DNA of 64,000 nucleotides from Streptococcus iniae. Its GTDB lineage: Bacteria; Bacillota; Bacilli; Lactobacillales; Streptococcaceae. Position 1 is the stretch's first letter. Each line of letters begins with the position of its first letter. Positions 51,996-60,994 of the stretch are shown one piece after another. Under the pieces are notes generated by a model. That model saw only the letters and a list, made by a program, of their open reading frames with translations. It searched no databases and was not told the origin of the DNA. The position numbers and the translations under genes are program-made. Location of the stretch: contig NZ_CP132230.1 of assembly GCF_030732225.1 (NCBI RefSeq), positions 1,020,001 through 1,084,000 on the forward strand. Reading direction: 5' to 3'.

Positions 51996-53471
51996 ATGAC
52001 TGATCATACAAAAACATTTTTTGGACATCCTCGTGGTTTGTCCACTCTTTTCTTTACCGAAATGTGGGAAAGGTTTTCATACTATGGTATGCGTGCCATC
52101 CTTCTTTACTACATGTACTATAGCGTTAGTCAAGGTGGATTAGGCTTTAGTAAAGTAACAGCTGCTTCTATTATGGCTATTTATGGTTCACTTGTTTACC
52201 TATCATCTGTTATCGGTGGTTTTGTTAGTGATAGGATTTTAGGAAGTCGTAAATCAGTGCTATATGGTGGTATTCTGATTATGCTTGGCCATATTGCTCT
52301 AGCCACTCCATTTGGTAAAACAGCCCTATTTGTATCTATTGCCTTAATTATTTTAGGAACTGGTTTTTTAAAACCAAATGTATCAGATATGGTTGGCAGT
52401 CTCTATGGTGAAAAAGATCTTAGGCGTGATGCAGGCTTTAGTATTTTTGTTTTTGGAATTAACTTAGGAGCCTTTGTTGCACCAGCAATTGTGGGTTATC
52501 TTGGACAAGAAGTAAATTTCCATCTAGGCTTTTCATTAGCAGCTGTTGGAATGTTCTTTGGCTTGTTACAATACATGCATGATGGTAAAAAATACCTTCC
52601 GGAATCCAGTTTACACCCAACAGATCCCTTATCTGAAGCTGAAAAAGCTGATTTAAAGAAAAACGTTTTTATTTGGGGCCTTGCCATTTTAGCTGGTATT
52701 GTTTTCTTAAAATGTGTAAATCTCTTAACAATCAATACTGTTATTAATATCTTTACAGCGATTGCTATTATTATTCCAATCTACTACTTTGTTAAAATTT
52801 TAAGCAGCTCAAAAATCACTGAAACGGAACGTTCTCGTGTATGGGCTTATATTCCATTATTTATTGCCTCTATTTTATTTTGGTCAATTGAAGAACAAGG
52901 TTCTGTTGTTTTAGCCCTCTTTGCTGATGAGCAAACACGTCTTTATTTTAACCTATTTGGTCATCAAATCAACTTCCCATCTTCTTATTTCCAAAGTATT
53001 AACCCTCTTTTCATTATGCTATATGTTCCCTTCTTTGCTTGGATGTGGGCAAAATTAGGAACCAAACAACCCTCAGCAGCTAAAAAGTTTGCTTATGGTT
53101 TGATCGCTGCAGGGCTTTCATTTGTTTGGATGATGTTACCTGGCATGCTTTTTGGAGTTCATGCTAAAGTTAGTCCAATGTGGCTTATAGTTAGTTGGGC
53201 AATCGTTATTGTTGCTGAAATGTTGATTTCTCCTATTGGATTATCCATTACAACGAAATTAGCACCAAAAGCCTTCCAAGCTCAAATGATGTCTATATGG
53301 TTCTTAAGCAATGCTTCTGCTCAAGCAATCAATGCCCAAATTGTTAAGTTTTACACTTCTGGAAACGAAATTGCTTACTATGGTATTGTCGGAACAATCA
53401 CAATCCTATTTGGCTTCTTACTCTTCTTTTACGTCCCACGTATTGACAAATTGATGTCAGGGATAAAATAA
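51996..53471 (+). CDS. dtpT: POT-family proton-dependent di/tripeptide transporter
   Basis: The 491-residue transporter has about 14 membrane segments. The POT signature ExxERFxYYG is present as EMWERFSYYGMRAIL, with GGFVSDRILGSRKSVLYGG and a late EMLISPIGLSITTKLAPKAFQAQMMSIWFL. It imports di- and tripeptides with protons. AAAGGAGA precedes the ATG. Confidence 0.94.
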   Translation: MTDHTKTFFGHPRGLSTLFFTEMWERFSYYGMRAILLYYMYYSVSQGGLGFSKVTAASIMAIYGSLVYLSSVIGGFVSDRILGSRKSVLYGGILIMLGHIALATPFGKTALFVSIALIILGTGFLKPNVSDMVGSLYGEKDLRRDAGFSIFVFGINLGAFVAPAIVGYLGQEVNFHLGFSLAAVGMFFGLLQYMHDGKKYLPESSLHPTDPLSEAEKADLKKNVFIWGLAILAGIVFLKCVNLLTINTVINIFTAIAIIIPIYYFVKILSSSKITETERSRVWAYIPLFIASILFWSIEEQGSVVLALFADEQTRLYFNLFGHQINFPSSYFQSINPLFIMLYVPFFAWMWAKLGTKQPSAAKKFAYGLIAAGLSFVWMMLPGMLFGVHAKVSPMWLIVSWAIVIVAEMLISPIGLSITTKLAPKAFQAQMMSIWFLSNASAQAINAQIVKFYTSGNEIAYYGIVGTITILFGFLLFFYVPRIDKLMSGIK

Positions 53472-53476
53472 AATGC

Positions 53477-53510
53477 TCTCCTCAGTATATGAACTGAGGA
53501 GAATTTTTTT
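53477..53510 (+). terminator. Terminator after the peptide transporter
   Basis: TCTCCTCAGT (53477-53486) pairs with ACTGAGGAGA (53493-53502), followed by seven T. Confidence 0.82.
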
Positions 53511-53670
53511 ATGTGATGAGCTATGTCTATTTGACAATCTTGTTGAACAAATATGATAGTCTTGGTCTTTAGAACGAAAATCTTAAACATGGTCTTTCAT
53601 ATTTTATGCTTACAGCTCTTTCAAGGGCTTACTATATTATTCGAAAAAATGTAGTTTTTCTTTTGCCTCT

Positions 53671-54150
53671 TTAGGTTAATAATTCTTCTAACTTTGCTTT
53701 GATTTTTTCTGGTTCTGTTTTGGATGAGTAGCGTTTGATGACTTGACCATTTTGATCAATGAGAAATTTTACGAAGTTCCATTCAATGGCTTTGCCTAAT
53801 AGGCCTTTCTTTTGTGATTTTAGCCAAGTGTACATTGGGTCTGCTTCTTTACCATTGACCTTAAGCTTTGCAAAGCGTGGAAATGTGGTCTGGTAATTGA
53901 GCTCACAAAAACTGTTAATCTCTTGGGCAGTGCCTGGGGCTTGTCCAGCAAACTGGTTACAGGGAAAATCGAGAATGACAAAGCCTTTGGCAGAATACTG
54001 GTCATAGAGTTCCTGAAGCCCTTGATATTGAGGCGTCAAGCCACAGCCAGTAGCTGTGTTGACAATGAGCAGAACTTTTCCCTGATAACGCCTTAAGGGA
54101 ACCACTTCTCCCTTTTGATCTTTAACGCTAAAATCATAGAGTGTTGTCAT
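53671..54150 (-). CDS. gpoA: Glutathione peroxidase-like thiol peroxidase
   Basis: The 159-residue protein reduces peroxides. The active-site Cys36 is in VNTATGCGLTPQY, the catalytic Gln in FPCNQFAGQAPG and the Trp in IEWNFVKFLI. It uses Cys, not selenocysteine. I chose the second ATG of a pair (54150), seven bases after AAGGAGA. A long upstream extension in this frame has no family support. It lies downstream of the LD-carboxypeptidase gene, now separated from it by an IS. Confidence 0.92.
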   Translation of the reverse strand: MTTLYDFSVKDQKGEVVPLRRYQGKVLLIVNTATGCGLTPQYQGLQELYDQYSAKGFVILDFPCNQFAGQAPGTAQEINSFCELNYQTTFPRFAKLKVNGKEADPMYTWLKSQKKGLLGKAIEWNFVKFLIDQNGQVIKRYSSKTEPEKIKAKLEELLT

Positions 54151-54285
54151 CATAATCTCCTTTGAACAATGTCTTCTTAGGATTAGATTATCACTTAATG
54201 ACAGGAATATAAAGCAAAAAAGCCCACTAAATGAACTGCACCCCAAAAGTTAGACACAAAATCTAACAGTTGGGGTGTTTTTCTT

Positions 54286-54801
54286 ATGAAATTAAGTTAT
54301 GAAGATAAACTAGAAATATATGAGCTGAAAAAGAGCGGCGTGTCGTGGACCAATCTTAGCCAGACATACAAGGTAACCATTGCCAATCTCACATACATGA
54401 TAAAACTCATGGATCGGTATGGCTTAGAAATCGTTGAAAAAGGTAAAAATAGGTATTATTCACTCGAATTAAAGCAGGAAATGATAGATAAAGTCTTGAT
54501 TCATGGTTGCTCTCAACTCTCAGTTTCTCTTGATTATACCTTGCCAAATCGAGGGATGCTCCCAAATTGGATAGCGCAATACAAGAAAAACGGTTATACT
54601 ATTCTTGAAAAACCAAGAGGGAGACCTGCTAAGATGGGACGAAAGCCTAAGAAAAAGCTAGAAGAGATGACTGAATTGGAACGTCTTCAGAAAGAATTAG
54701 AATACTTAAGAGCGGAGAATGCTGTGCTAAAAAAGCTGAGAGAATACCGCTTGAGGGACGAAGCAAAGCTCAAAGAGCAACAGAAATCATTCAAGCATTA
54801 A
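54286..54801 (+). CDS. IS150-type transposase OrfA
   Basis: The 171-residue protein has two helix-turn-helix units ([35 protein letters not shown] and the [24 protein letters not shown] block) and a C-terminal coil ([22 protein letters not shown]). A slippery A-AAA-AAG heptamer at 54729-54735 allows a -1 shift into OrfB. Confidence 0.92.
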   Translation: MKLSYEDKLEIYELKKSGVSWTNLSQTYKVTIANLTYMIKLMDRYGLEIVEKGKNRYYSLELKQEMIDKVLIHGCSQLSVSLDYTLPNRGMLPNWIAQYKKNGYTILEKPRGRPAKMGRKPKKKLEEMTELERLQKELEYLRAENAVLKKLREYRLRDEAKLKEQQKSFKH

Positions 54802-54869
54802 CGAATCGGTTTTCCCTAGAGACGCTACTTGAAATCCTTGATTTACCGCGCTCCACCTATTACTATCAA

Positions 54870-55628
54870 GTGAAGCGACTAGCTCAAGGAGATAAGGATA
54901 TAGAACTAAAGAATTTGATTCGAGAGATTTATGATGAACATAAAGGAAACTATGGCTATCGTCGGATTTATTTAGAACTCAGAAATCGAGGATTCCTAAT
55001 CAATCACAAAAAGGTGCAACGCTTGATGACAGTTATGGGCTTAGCGGCTCGCATTCGTCGTAAGCGCAAGTACTCTTCTTACAAAGGTGAGGTTGGTAAG
55101 AAGGCTGATAATCTGATTAAACGTCAATTCGAAGGTTCTAAACCCTATGAGAAGTGTTATACCGATGTGACAGAGTTTGCCTTACCTGAAGGGAAGCTTT
55201 ATCTATCGCCAGTTTTTGATGGCTATAACTGTGAGATTATTGACTTTACCTTATCTCGCTCGCCTGACTTGAAACAGGTTCAAACGATGCTTGAGAAGGC
55301 TTTTCCAGCGGATTCATACAGTGGAACTATTCTCCACAGCGACCAAGGGTGGCAGTACCAGCACCAGTCTTACCATCAGTTTTTGGAAACCAAAGGGATT
55401 CGTCCCTCTATGTCTCGAAAGGGAAATAGTCCAGATAATGGGATGATGGAATCCTTCTTTGGCATTCTCAAATCGGAGATGTTCTATGGACTTGAGAAGT
55501 CTTACAAAACCCTTGATGAGCTTGAACAAGCTATCACAGATTACATTTTTTACTACAACAACAAACGAATCAAAGCAAAACTAAAAGGACTTAGTCCTGT
55601 TCAATACAGAACCAAATCCTTGCAATAA
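54870..55628 (+). CDS. IS150-type transposase OrfB
   Basis: The 252-residue DDE integrase subunit from this GTG has its triad in CYTDVTEF, LHSDQGWQY and MMESFFGILKSE. The frame is open upstream ([26 protein letters not shown]), which matches the usual OrfB N-terminus, so the active protein is an OrfAB fusion made by the -1 shift at 54729-54735. Confidence 0.92.
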   Translation: MKRLAQGDKDIELKNLIREIYDEHKGNYGYRRIYLELRNRGFLINHKKVQRLMTVMGLAARIRRKRKYSSYKGEVGKKADNLIKRQFEGSKPYEKCYTDVTEFALPEGKLYLSPVFDGYNCEIIDFTLSRSPDLKQVQTMLEKAFPADSYSGTILHSDQGWQYQHQSYHQFLETKGIRPSMSRKGNSPDNGMMESFFGILKSEMFYGLEKSYKTLDELEQAITDYIFYYNNKRIKAKLKGLSPVQYRTKSLQ

Positions 55629-55680
55629 TTAATTGTCCAACTTCTGGGGGTCAGTACAAAATGATGAGCTTTTTGTTTTA

Positions 55681-56715
55681 TTATGACCAATCGAAAGTTA
55701 TCACTTGTTTATCTACATCGACTTTTGTTGCTACGCCAAATGGTATGATACATCGAGGTGTAGCATGTCCAATATTAATATTTGTAACAATGGGAAGGTT
55801 CATATGACCGAGTTGTGCTAATAAGATTTCCTTGTATTCTTGATCATGTGCCTCATCCTGAGGTTTTCCAATTAATAGACCTGAAATGACATCAAATATA
55901 CCAAAATCCTTAAGTACACCAATCATTTTTTCAAATAAGTGTCTGTCAGGCTTCTCTTCACTGGTTTCTAATAAGAGGATTTTTCCTCTCCATTCTTCGA
56001 GGGAAGGGAACAATTGGTATTTTTGGCAAAGCGATACGGTATCAGCATACCTTGAATTATCAAATAAATCATAGAGGGACTCTAAGCATCCACCAAGAAT
56101 TTCCCCTTCAAATTGAGATGAGCCTGTAAGAAGCTGAAATCCTTGATTTTGAAAAGATTCTGTCGTGGTTCCTAAAGCTTTTTCTGAAAAATCAGTGCGC
56201 TCTGAATACCAGACCTGGCTAGGCTCAATTTTAGAAATATGACCCGTTTCTATTAATTCTTTGAAATACTTTTCTGTATAGGGAAGCATGTTGGGTGATA
56301 ACTCACAAATATCTGGTAAAAAAGCTTGTCCATAGAAACTTTTAATGCCAAGCTTATTGAGCATCAAATGATTAATGGTCGTATCTGAAAAACCTAAAAA
56401 CGGTTTGTCAGTGACAACTTTTTTTAATTGATTGTCATCAAATAAATAGGGTAAAAGACGGTAGGTATCATCACCACCTATGGCACACAGAATCATGTCG
56501 ATACTATTATCTTTATAAGCATCTAACAAATCCTGAGCACGTTTTTCAGGATGAATGTCCAAGTCATCAACGCCCTTTAAGGCATTAGGCAGAAAAACAA
56601 CCTCAATCCCCATATCTTCTAAACGACTAAGCCCAAGTTCCAATTCATGTTTAACAAATGTTTCACCCAGTATACCAAGTGAGAGAGAAATAATACCAAT
56701 TTTTTTGATAGCCAT
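55681..56715 (-). CDS. LD-carboxypeptidase (S66 family, MccF/LdcA type)
   Basis: The 344-residue S66-family peptidase has a catalytic Ser110 (LGFSDTT), Glu212 (GGCLESL) and His317 (IGHATPR), the family triad. Relatives trim peptidoglycan tetrapeptides or inactivate microcin C. There is no signal peptide, so it acts in the cytosol, in wall recycling or in self-protection. AGGAGG precedes the ATG. Confidence 0.9.
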   Translation of the reverse strand: MAIKKIGIISLSLGILGETFVKHELELGLSRLEDMGIEVVFLPNALKGVDDLDIHPEKRAQDLLDAYKDNSIDMILCAIGGDDTYRLLPYLFDDNQLKKVVTDKPFLGFSDTTINHLMLNKLGIKSFYGQAFLPDICELSPNMLPYTEKYFKELIETGHISKIEPSQVWYSERTDFSEKALGTTTESFQNQGFQLLTGSSQFEGEILGGCLESLYDLFDNSRYADTVSLCQKYQLFPSLEEWRGKILLLETSEEKPDRHLFEKMIGVLKDFGIFDVISGLLIGKPQDEAHDQEYKEILLAQLGHMNLPIVTNINIGHATPRCIIPFGVATKVDVDKQVITFDWS

Positions 56716-56772
56716 AGGAATCCTCCTTTTAAATTAAGAACAAGTTTAATACAAAAGGCTACTAAAAGCAAG

Positions 56773-56892
56773 CTATAAAAACACATCCAGTTCTGCTTGT
56801 GCTTCTGGTGTGGTGCCTTTGAGTTGGTGAAGCCTGTTCATGAGTTCTTTAGATTGTTCCTCAATTTTAGCATTTGTGGTATTTCAAAGGGA
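56773..56892 (-). pseudogene. 3' remnant of an unknown gene
   Basis: A minus-strand open stretch reads TTNAKIEEQSKELMNRLHQL and then KGTTPEAQAELDVFL-stop. It has good coding character but no start, and a stop lies just upstream. It looks like the tail of a deleted gene. The interval 56893-57053 up to the IS256 element shows nothing else. Confidence 0.35.
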
Positions 56893-57053
56893 ACTTGTAT
56901 AATTTTTCTAAATACTCATGTAAATAACACATGTGAGATTCATTCCTTGAATTTGGGCAATTAACTTTAATATAGCAGCGATTCCAGTACTGCAATTAGT
57001 ATATTGCCTCCACAAAAATATATATTAAAAAAGTTATTTATTATTTTGAATAT

Positions 57054-58367
57054 GATACTGTCAATAATTTTGTGTAAACACAAGAGTAGAGTTTTTGAAT
57101 ATTAGTCAAATAAGCTATCAAGTGTGTCAAAACATACTCCGAATCCTTTATGAATACGAGCTCCGAACTTAATGTTATAGTCTTCGAAAATACTTACAAG
57201 GCATCGTTCTAAGGCTTCTTCATTTGGAAAAACCACCCTCTTCTTGCTTTGTCGCTTGATTTCTTTATTGAGTGATTCAATCAAGTTTGTAGAGTAAATA
57301 CTAGACCAAATGTGATGTGGAAATTGATAGAAAGTTAGGAGATTTTCAGTTGTTTCAAGTGATGTCATAACCTTTTTGTAACGAGGTTTCCACTCAGAAA
57401 CAAATTGTTCCAATAATTTAATAGCCTCCTGTAAATTTGTGGCACGATAAATCTGCTTGAACTGATTTAGAATAGGTGCCCTATCTACTCGTTTGACCTT
57501 ACTGGAGATATTGCGACCAATGTGAACCAGACACCGTTGCTGTTTAGCCATTGGATAGGCTTGTTGGATGATTTGATCCACACCGTTAAGCCCGTCTGTA
57601 ACAACTAGAGAAACTTGCTTAAGTCCTTGATTTTGTAGCCTCTTAAGAAGATCTGACCAAGAGACATTATTTTCATTAGGGGCAATCTCATAGCCAAGAA
57701 CTGATTTATACCCTTCAGGCGTGATACCAAGTGCAATGTGAATACATTCTTTACTGACCGTACCTCGTCGCAAGGGTAAGTAAGTTCCGTCTAGATACAA
57801 GACTGAGTAGTTAGTTTGAAAGGAACGCTCATGAAAGGCAGTGACACTTTCTTGAGTCACTTTTGTGATATTTGACACCGTTGCTGGACTGTAGTGGTGA
57901 CCATACATGCGCTCAATAATGTCACTGATTTCGCGTGTCGTAACGCCAGTTTGATAGAGTTTAATCACCATCTCTTCCAAGTGGTCATCTCGTCTAGCAT
58001 AAGATGGTAATAAAACTGGTGAAAACTCGCCGTTTCGATCTCTTGGAATGATTAAATTGACTAAGCCATACTTCGTTTCAAACTGTCGAGAGAAGGTCCC
58101 ATTACGGCTATTACCTGTATTGTAACCTTCTTTTTTATATGGCTCATATCCAAGGAAAGCTGATAGTTCAACCTGCAAGAGATCATTCATAGCTATTTCT
58201 AAAGAGGATCGAAAGAATTCATCAATATCTTGTTTTTGCGCTAGGAAGTTAAGTAATTCTGTGGTAAACTGAGTCATGGGAATAAATCTCTTTCTAGTGA
58301 AGTGTCGTAACTCTACTATACAGGATTTATTCCTTTTTTGTGTTTACACAAGATATTTTACACTACC
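57054..58367 (-). mobile_element. IS256-family element, about 1.31 kb
   Basis: Inverted ends share TTGTGTAAACACAA (about 57073-57087 and 58337-58351) and outward TACTGT/TAGTGT matches, giving limits near 57054 and 58367. I could not find a clear 8-9-bp target duplication, so the exact limits are uncertain. Confidence 0.75.
57102..58277 (-). CDS. IS256-family transposase
   Basis: The 391-residue mutator-type transposase has DDE residues in YLDGTYLPLRRG, LVVTDGLNGVDQI and STNLIESLNKEIKRQSKKR. The N-terminal FLGYEPYKKEGYNTGNSRNGTFSR is typical. It is complete, 391 residues being the usual length. Confidence 0.94.
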   Translation of the reverse strand: MTQFTTELLNFLAQKQDIDEFFRSSLEIAMNDLLQVELSAFLGYEPYKKEGYNTGNSRNGTFSRQFETKYGLVNLIIPRDRNGEFSPVLLPSYARRDDHLEEMVIKLYQTGVTTREISDIIERMYGHHYSPATVSNITKVTQESVTAFHERSFQTNYSVLYLDGTYLPLRRGTVSKECIHIALGITPEGYKSVLGYEIAPNENNVSWSDLLKRLQNQGLKQVSLVVTDGLNGVDQIIQQAYPMAKQQRCLVHIGRNISSKVKRVDRAPILNQFKQIYRATNLQEAIKLLEQFVSEWKPRYKKVMTSLETTENLLTFYQFPHHIWSSIYSTNLIESLNKEIKRQSKKRVVFPNEEALERCLVSIFEDYNIKFGARIHKGFGVCFDTLDSLFD

Positions 58368-58440
58368 TTAATTTAAGTAGTTATATAAACTATAAAGTTA
58401 AGATATCATATATCTATATATTATATAATGAGTATACACC

Positions 58441-58466
58441 AAAAGGATAAGTTTCCTTATCCTTTT
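58441..58466. terminator. Terminator after the DUF1002 gene
   Basis: AAAAGGATAAG (58441-58451) pairs with CTTATCCTTTT (58456-58466). Confidence 0.75.
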
Positions 58467-58474
58467 AAGTCATA

Positions 58475-59431
58475 TTACCCAATCAAACTTCTAAAGAAGT
58501 CGACGATTTGTTGCCAGATGCCTTTGCCTGTTTCGACTGCTTTTGCTGTGTCAAAATTGAGGTTAATGTCTTTGAAACTTGCACCTGATTTAGCAACGAT
58601 ACTATCTTTTAGATTCTTTAAGGTTTCTTGGAAATGACCGTTTGAAATCACACCGCTGTTTGACAAGTTAATGGCAAAATTAACAATGACATTTATTTGA
58701 TCACCTGAGATAACTTTGTCTAAGCCGTAATTCTCAAGGGTTTTCTTAACAATGTCTTCAACTTCTGTCTTACTTAAGTTTGAGCCACCTTCAGCAACTT
58801 GTTTTTTGATATCTGTAAGTGCGACATTGAGTTTGTTTGCATCGTAACCTTCTTTACCGGCATTTTCTGCATTAATTCCAGAGAGGGCATTTAATTCTTG
58901 CTGGGCTAATGCCTTGTTTTCGGCTGGAACATTGGCTCCTTTTTGCTCAAGGGAATAATAGATACCAGCTAAGGCTGATTCGCCAGTAACAGCTATTGGA
59001 GCTGCAATGGTAATATTAGCATGTTCAATACCTAAAGTAACGGCTGCATTGCGGTACATGTCTTGGGTAACTTTGGTGATGTTGTTAGGTGTGACAATGT
59101 TAACCTTTAAGACTTCTTTTGCACCTAATTTTTCAATTTTAACAGAAGAGTAAAGTTGAATGCTTGGGTCATCAGCCACATTCATAATTTTGGCGTATGC
59201 ACTAGTGTTTAGGGTTTTAACCTGCTTATCTTTTCCTTCATTATAATGCAGTAAGGAAAGCGTTTGGCTTTGTTGTTCAGGGCTAAGTGAATAACCAAGA
59301 ACATAATCAGGTTGCACATAGCTCTCATCAATAACATTTTGAACAGTTGAACTGCTGGCAAATGCTGTTGATACACTAAAGGTTGACGCTAATAGGATAC
59401 CAGCTGTCACTAATTTCTTTTTTAAAGTCAT
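58475..59431 (-). CDS. Secreted DUF1002 protein
   Basis: The 318-residue exported protein of the DUF1002 family has a signal peptide ending near TAFASSS (residues 1-26). A mature domain follows with VLGYSLSPEQQSQTLSLLHYN and GVSIEHANITIAAPIAVTGESAL-type sequence (here LGIEHANITIAAPIAVTGESAL), then a helical C-terminus (DINLNFDTAKAVETGKGIWQQIVDFFRSLIG). The function is unknown. AGGAAAA precedes the ATG. It is a single gene. Confidence 0.88.
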   Translation of the reverse strand: MTLKKKLVTAGILLASTFSVSTAFASSSTVQNVIDESYVQPDYVLGYSLSPEQQSQTLSLLHYNEGKDKQVKTLNTSAYAKIMNVADDPSIQLYSSVKIEKLGAKEVLKVNIVTPNNITKVTQDMYRNAAVTLGIEHANITIAAPIAVTGESALAGIYYSLEQKGANVPAENKALAQQELNALSGINAENAGKEGYDANKLNVALTDIKKQVAEGGSNLSKTEVEDIVKKTLENYGLDKVISGDQINVIVNFAINLSNSGVISNGHFQETLKNLKDSIVAKSGASFKDINLNFDTAKAVETGKGIWQQIVDFFRSLIG

Positions 59432-59547
59432 GATTTTCCTCTTATCCTATAAATTAACTTTTCGATGTCTCTCTAACATCTTCTTTTTCAAAATCTGTTT
59501 CAACATTATATCATGATTCATTTTAAATGACGATCAAAAACTGTAAA

Positions 59548-59570
59548 AGCACTGTCTCAAAAACAGTGCT
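59548..59570. repeat. Duplicated terminator hairpin, copy 1
   Basis: AGCACTGT and ACAGTGCT flank CTCAAAA. The full 23 bp recur exactly at 59748-59770. Confidence 0.85.
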
Positions 59571-59747
59571 CAGATTGAAGAAAAAGTCCATTTGGGGCAA
59601 TTTTCTTCAATCTGTTTTCTTTTACTTGAAATTAAAAAAACTCATGGAACCACTGTTATAACAGTATTTCTATGAGTTTGAATTATGTGGTAGTCAACCT
59701 TTAAACTAACAATTTTTCTATCAATAAGAGGGTTTGTCTACGTTCTG
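59571..59747. mobile_element. 177-bp small element with IS1182-type ends
   Basis: The left end CAGATTGAAG is the same as the first ten bases of the IS1182 element at 3249. The right end read inward is CAGAACGTAGACAAAC, close to the other IS1182 end. It encodes nothing. A hairpin CAGATTGAAGAAAA with TTTTCTTCAATCTG spans 59571-59614, and a second stem (AAACTCATGGAA region with TTCTATGAGTTT, enclosing ACTGTTATAACAGT) lies near 59639-59680. It is flanked by a 23-bp duplication of a terminator hairpin, as the full element is by a 16-bp one. Confidence 0.7.
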
Positions 59748-59770
59748 AGCACTGTCTCAAAAACAGTGCT
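59748..59770 (-). terminator. Duplicated terminator hairpin, copy 2, after the VOC gene
   Basis: This is the same 23-bp hairpin as 59548-59570, directly after the stop of the VOC gene (59777) on the minus strand. Confidence 0.75.
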
Positions 59771-59776
59771 ATTTTT

Positions 59777-60190
59777 TTATTCGTGTAATTCCAAAGGTAA
59801 GCCATCGGGATCAAAGAAGAAAGTCATTTTTTTCCCAGTATAGTCATCTCGTCTTATAGGTTGCACGTAAATGCCTATTTCTTCCAGCTCACTAATGTAT
59901 TTTTCGATAGAATCAACGTGAAAGGCCAGATGCCTCAGTCCACAAGCTTCACTACTGTATTCCGGCTGGCCGACACGTTTAGGCGGTGCTTGGTAGTTTG
60001 GATCACTCTTTTTATTTCCGAAGATTTCCAGTTCAATGTCGCCACATTTTAAGTCTAACTTGTAGTCATGGCGCTCTGGCCGATGATTTTCTCGGATAAT
60101 GTCAAAGCCTAATTTGTTGACATAGAAGTCTTTAGACACTTCATAGTCAGAAACAATAATAGCAATATGGTGAACAGCAGTTAGTTTCAT
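59777..60190 (-). CDS. VOC-family (glyoxalase-like) protein
   Basis: The 137-residue protein has the vicinal-oxygen-chelate fold with paired beta-alpha-beta-beta-beta units. Probable metal ligands are His in AVHHIAIIV, Glu in DIELEIF, His in LRHLAFHV and Glu in PLELHE. It resembles the small lactoylglutathione lyase-like proteins next to srtA in streptococci. The substrate is uncertain. Confidence 0.87.
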   Translation of the reverse strand: MKLTAVHHIAIIVSDYEVSKDFYVNKLGFDIIRENHRPERHDYKLDLKCGDIELEIFGNKKSDPNYQAPPKRVGQPEYSSEACGLRHLAFHVDSIEKYISELEEIGIYVQPIRRDDYTGKKMTFFFDPDGLPLELHE

Positions 60191-60209
60191 TTTTTCTCCT
60201 TAGGACAGA

Positions 60210-60232
60210 AAAACAGGAAATTATCCTGTTTT
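60210..60232 (-). terminator. Terminator after srtA
   Basis: AAAACAGGA (60210-60218) pairs with TCCTGTTTT (60224-60232). It closes the gyrA-srtA unit. Confidence 0.72.
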
Positions 60233-60235
60233 GTC

Positions 60236-60994
60236 TTATTCAATAGCAATTTGGTTATAAGAATGATTAAAAGCTTTCAAAACAGATTTAGGTGCTGTTT
60301 TATAAGCCATCTCTTCTTTTAAAACGCCTTTGACAATGATTCTTTCAGTCGCTTCAATATCTGTACAAGTCACCAATGTAACTTCTTTCATACCAAGAGT
60401 ATCGTTGATGACATCAACTCTATCAGGTGTAACCGTTTCAACAACGGTGATATCATAGCGGTAAATCTTATCTTTATCAGTAAGATAGATAGGCATACCA
60501 ACTTTAGCGTGTTCCAATGGTGAAAAGAGCATTTTTGAGGAACCGGCCATACCAAAAATATGGTGACTGGCTAAGGAGTAATTGTTTTCGCCTCCCATAA
60601 CCTGCTCTTCTTTCATTGTACCAGCACCAAATAATAATTCGGTATTACCTAATCCTTTAAAGATTGGCAAGTTAATATCAAGGTCTGGAATTGCAATACC
60701 TCCAATAACTGGTAACTGTTGCGAGGCCATTTGGGCTTCTAAAACAGAATCAGTGCTTGCTGCTTCTACGGCTTCAAAGTCAAAACTGCTTTTAGCGGTT
60801 TTGTTTTTTTCAATTGTTTTCTTTGACACTTTGGTTACCTGGTATTTATTAGAATTCCAAGCAATCATTGTGTTGCGGATGGGTTTATTAAAGAGTAAAG
60901 CCAAGCCAACAACTAGTAAAATAACTGATAAGACTAATCTTAATGTGCTAGCTAGTGATCTTTTCTTTTTTTCGTTGTGTCGATTTCTTACCAT
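60236..60994 (-). CDS. srtA: Sortase A
   Basis: The 252-residue class A housekeeping transpeptidase anchors LPxTG proteins to the wall. The N-terminal membrane anchor is at residues 16-35. The catalytic His144 (LASHHIFG), Cys210 (LVTCTD) and Arg218 (TERIIVKG) are all present. It overlaps the gyrA stop by one base (TAATG), so it is made from the gyrA transcript, an arrangement conserved in pyogenic streptococci. Confidence 0.96.
   Translation of the reverse strand: MVRNRHNEKKKRSLASTLRLVLSVILLVVGLALLFNKPIRNTMIAWNSNKYQVTKVSKKTIEKNKTAKSSFDFEAVEAASTDSVLEAQMASQQLPVIGGIAIPDLDINLPIFKGLGNTELLFGAGTMKEEQVMGGENNYSLASHHIFGMAGSSKMLFSPLEHAKVGMPIYLTDKDKIYRYDITVVETVTPDRVDVINDTLGMKEVTLVTCTDIEATERIIVKGVLKEEMAYKTAPKSVLKAFNHSYNQIAIE

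Larger units (their letters stand above)
54232..55658 (+). mobile_element. IS150-type IS3-family element, 1427 bp
   Basis: The ends are TGAACTGCACCCCAAAAGTT (54232) and, on the other strand, TGTACTGACCCCCAGAAGTT (55658), imperfect inverted repeats. AAA is duplicated (54229-54231 and 55659-55661). It sits in the loop of a former terminator: AAAAAAGC on its left and GCTTTTTG on its right. Confidence 0.9.

Noticed and set aside
57046..58376. 8-bp target duplication around the IS256-family element
   Set aside because: The bases outside the apparent ends (TTGAATAT on the left, TTAATTTA on the right) do not match, so no duplication is claimed.
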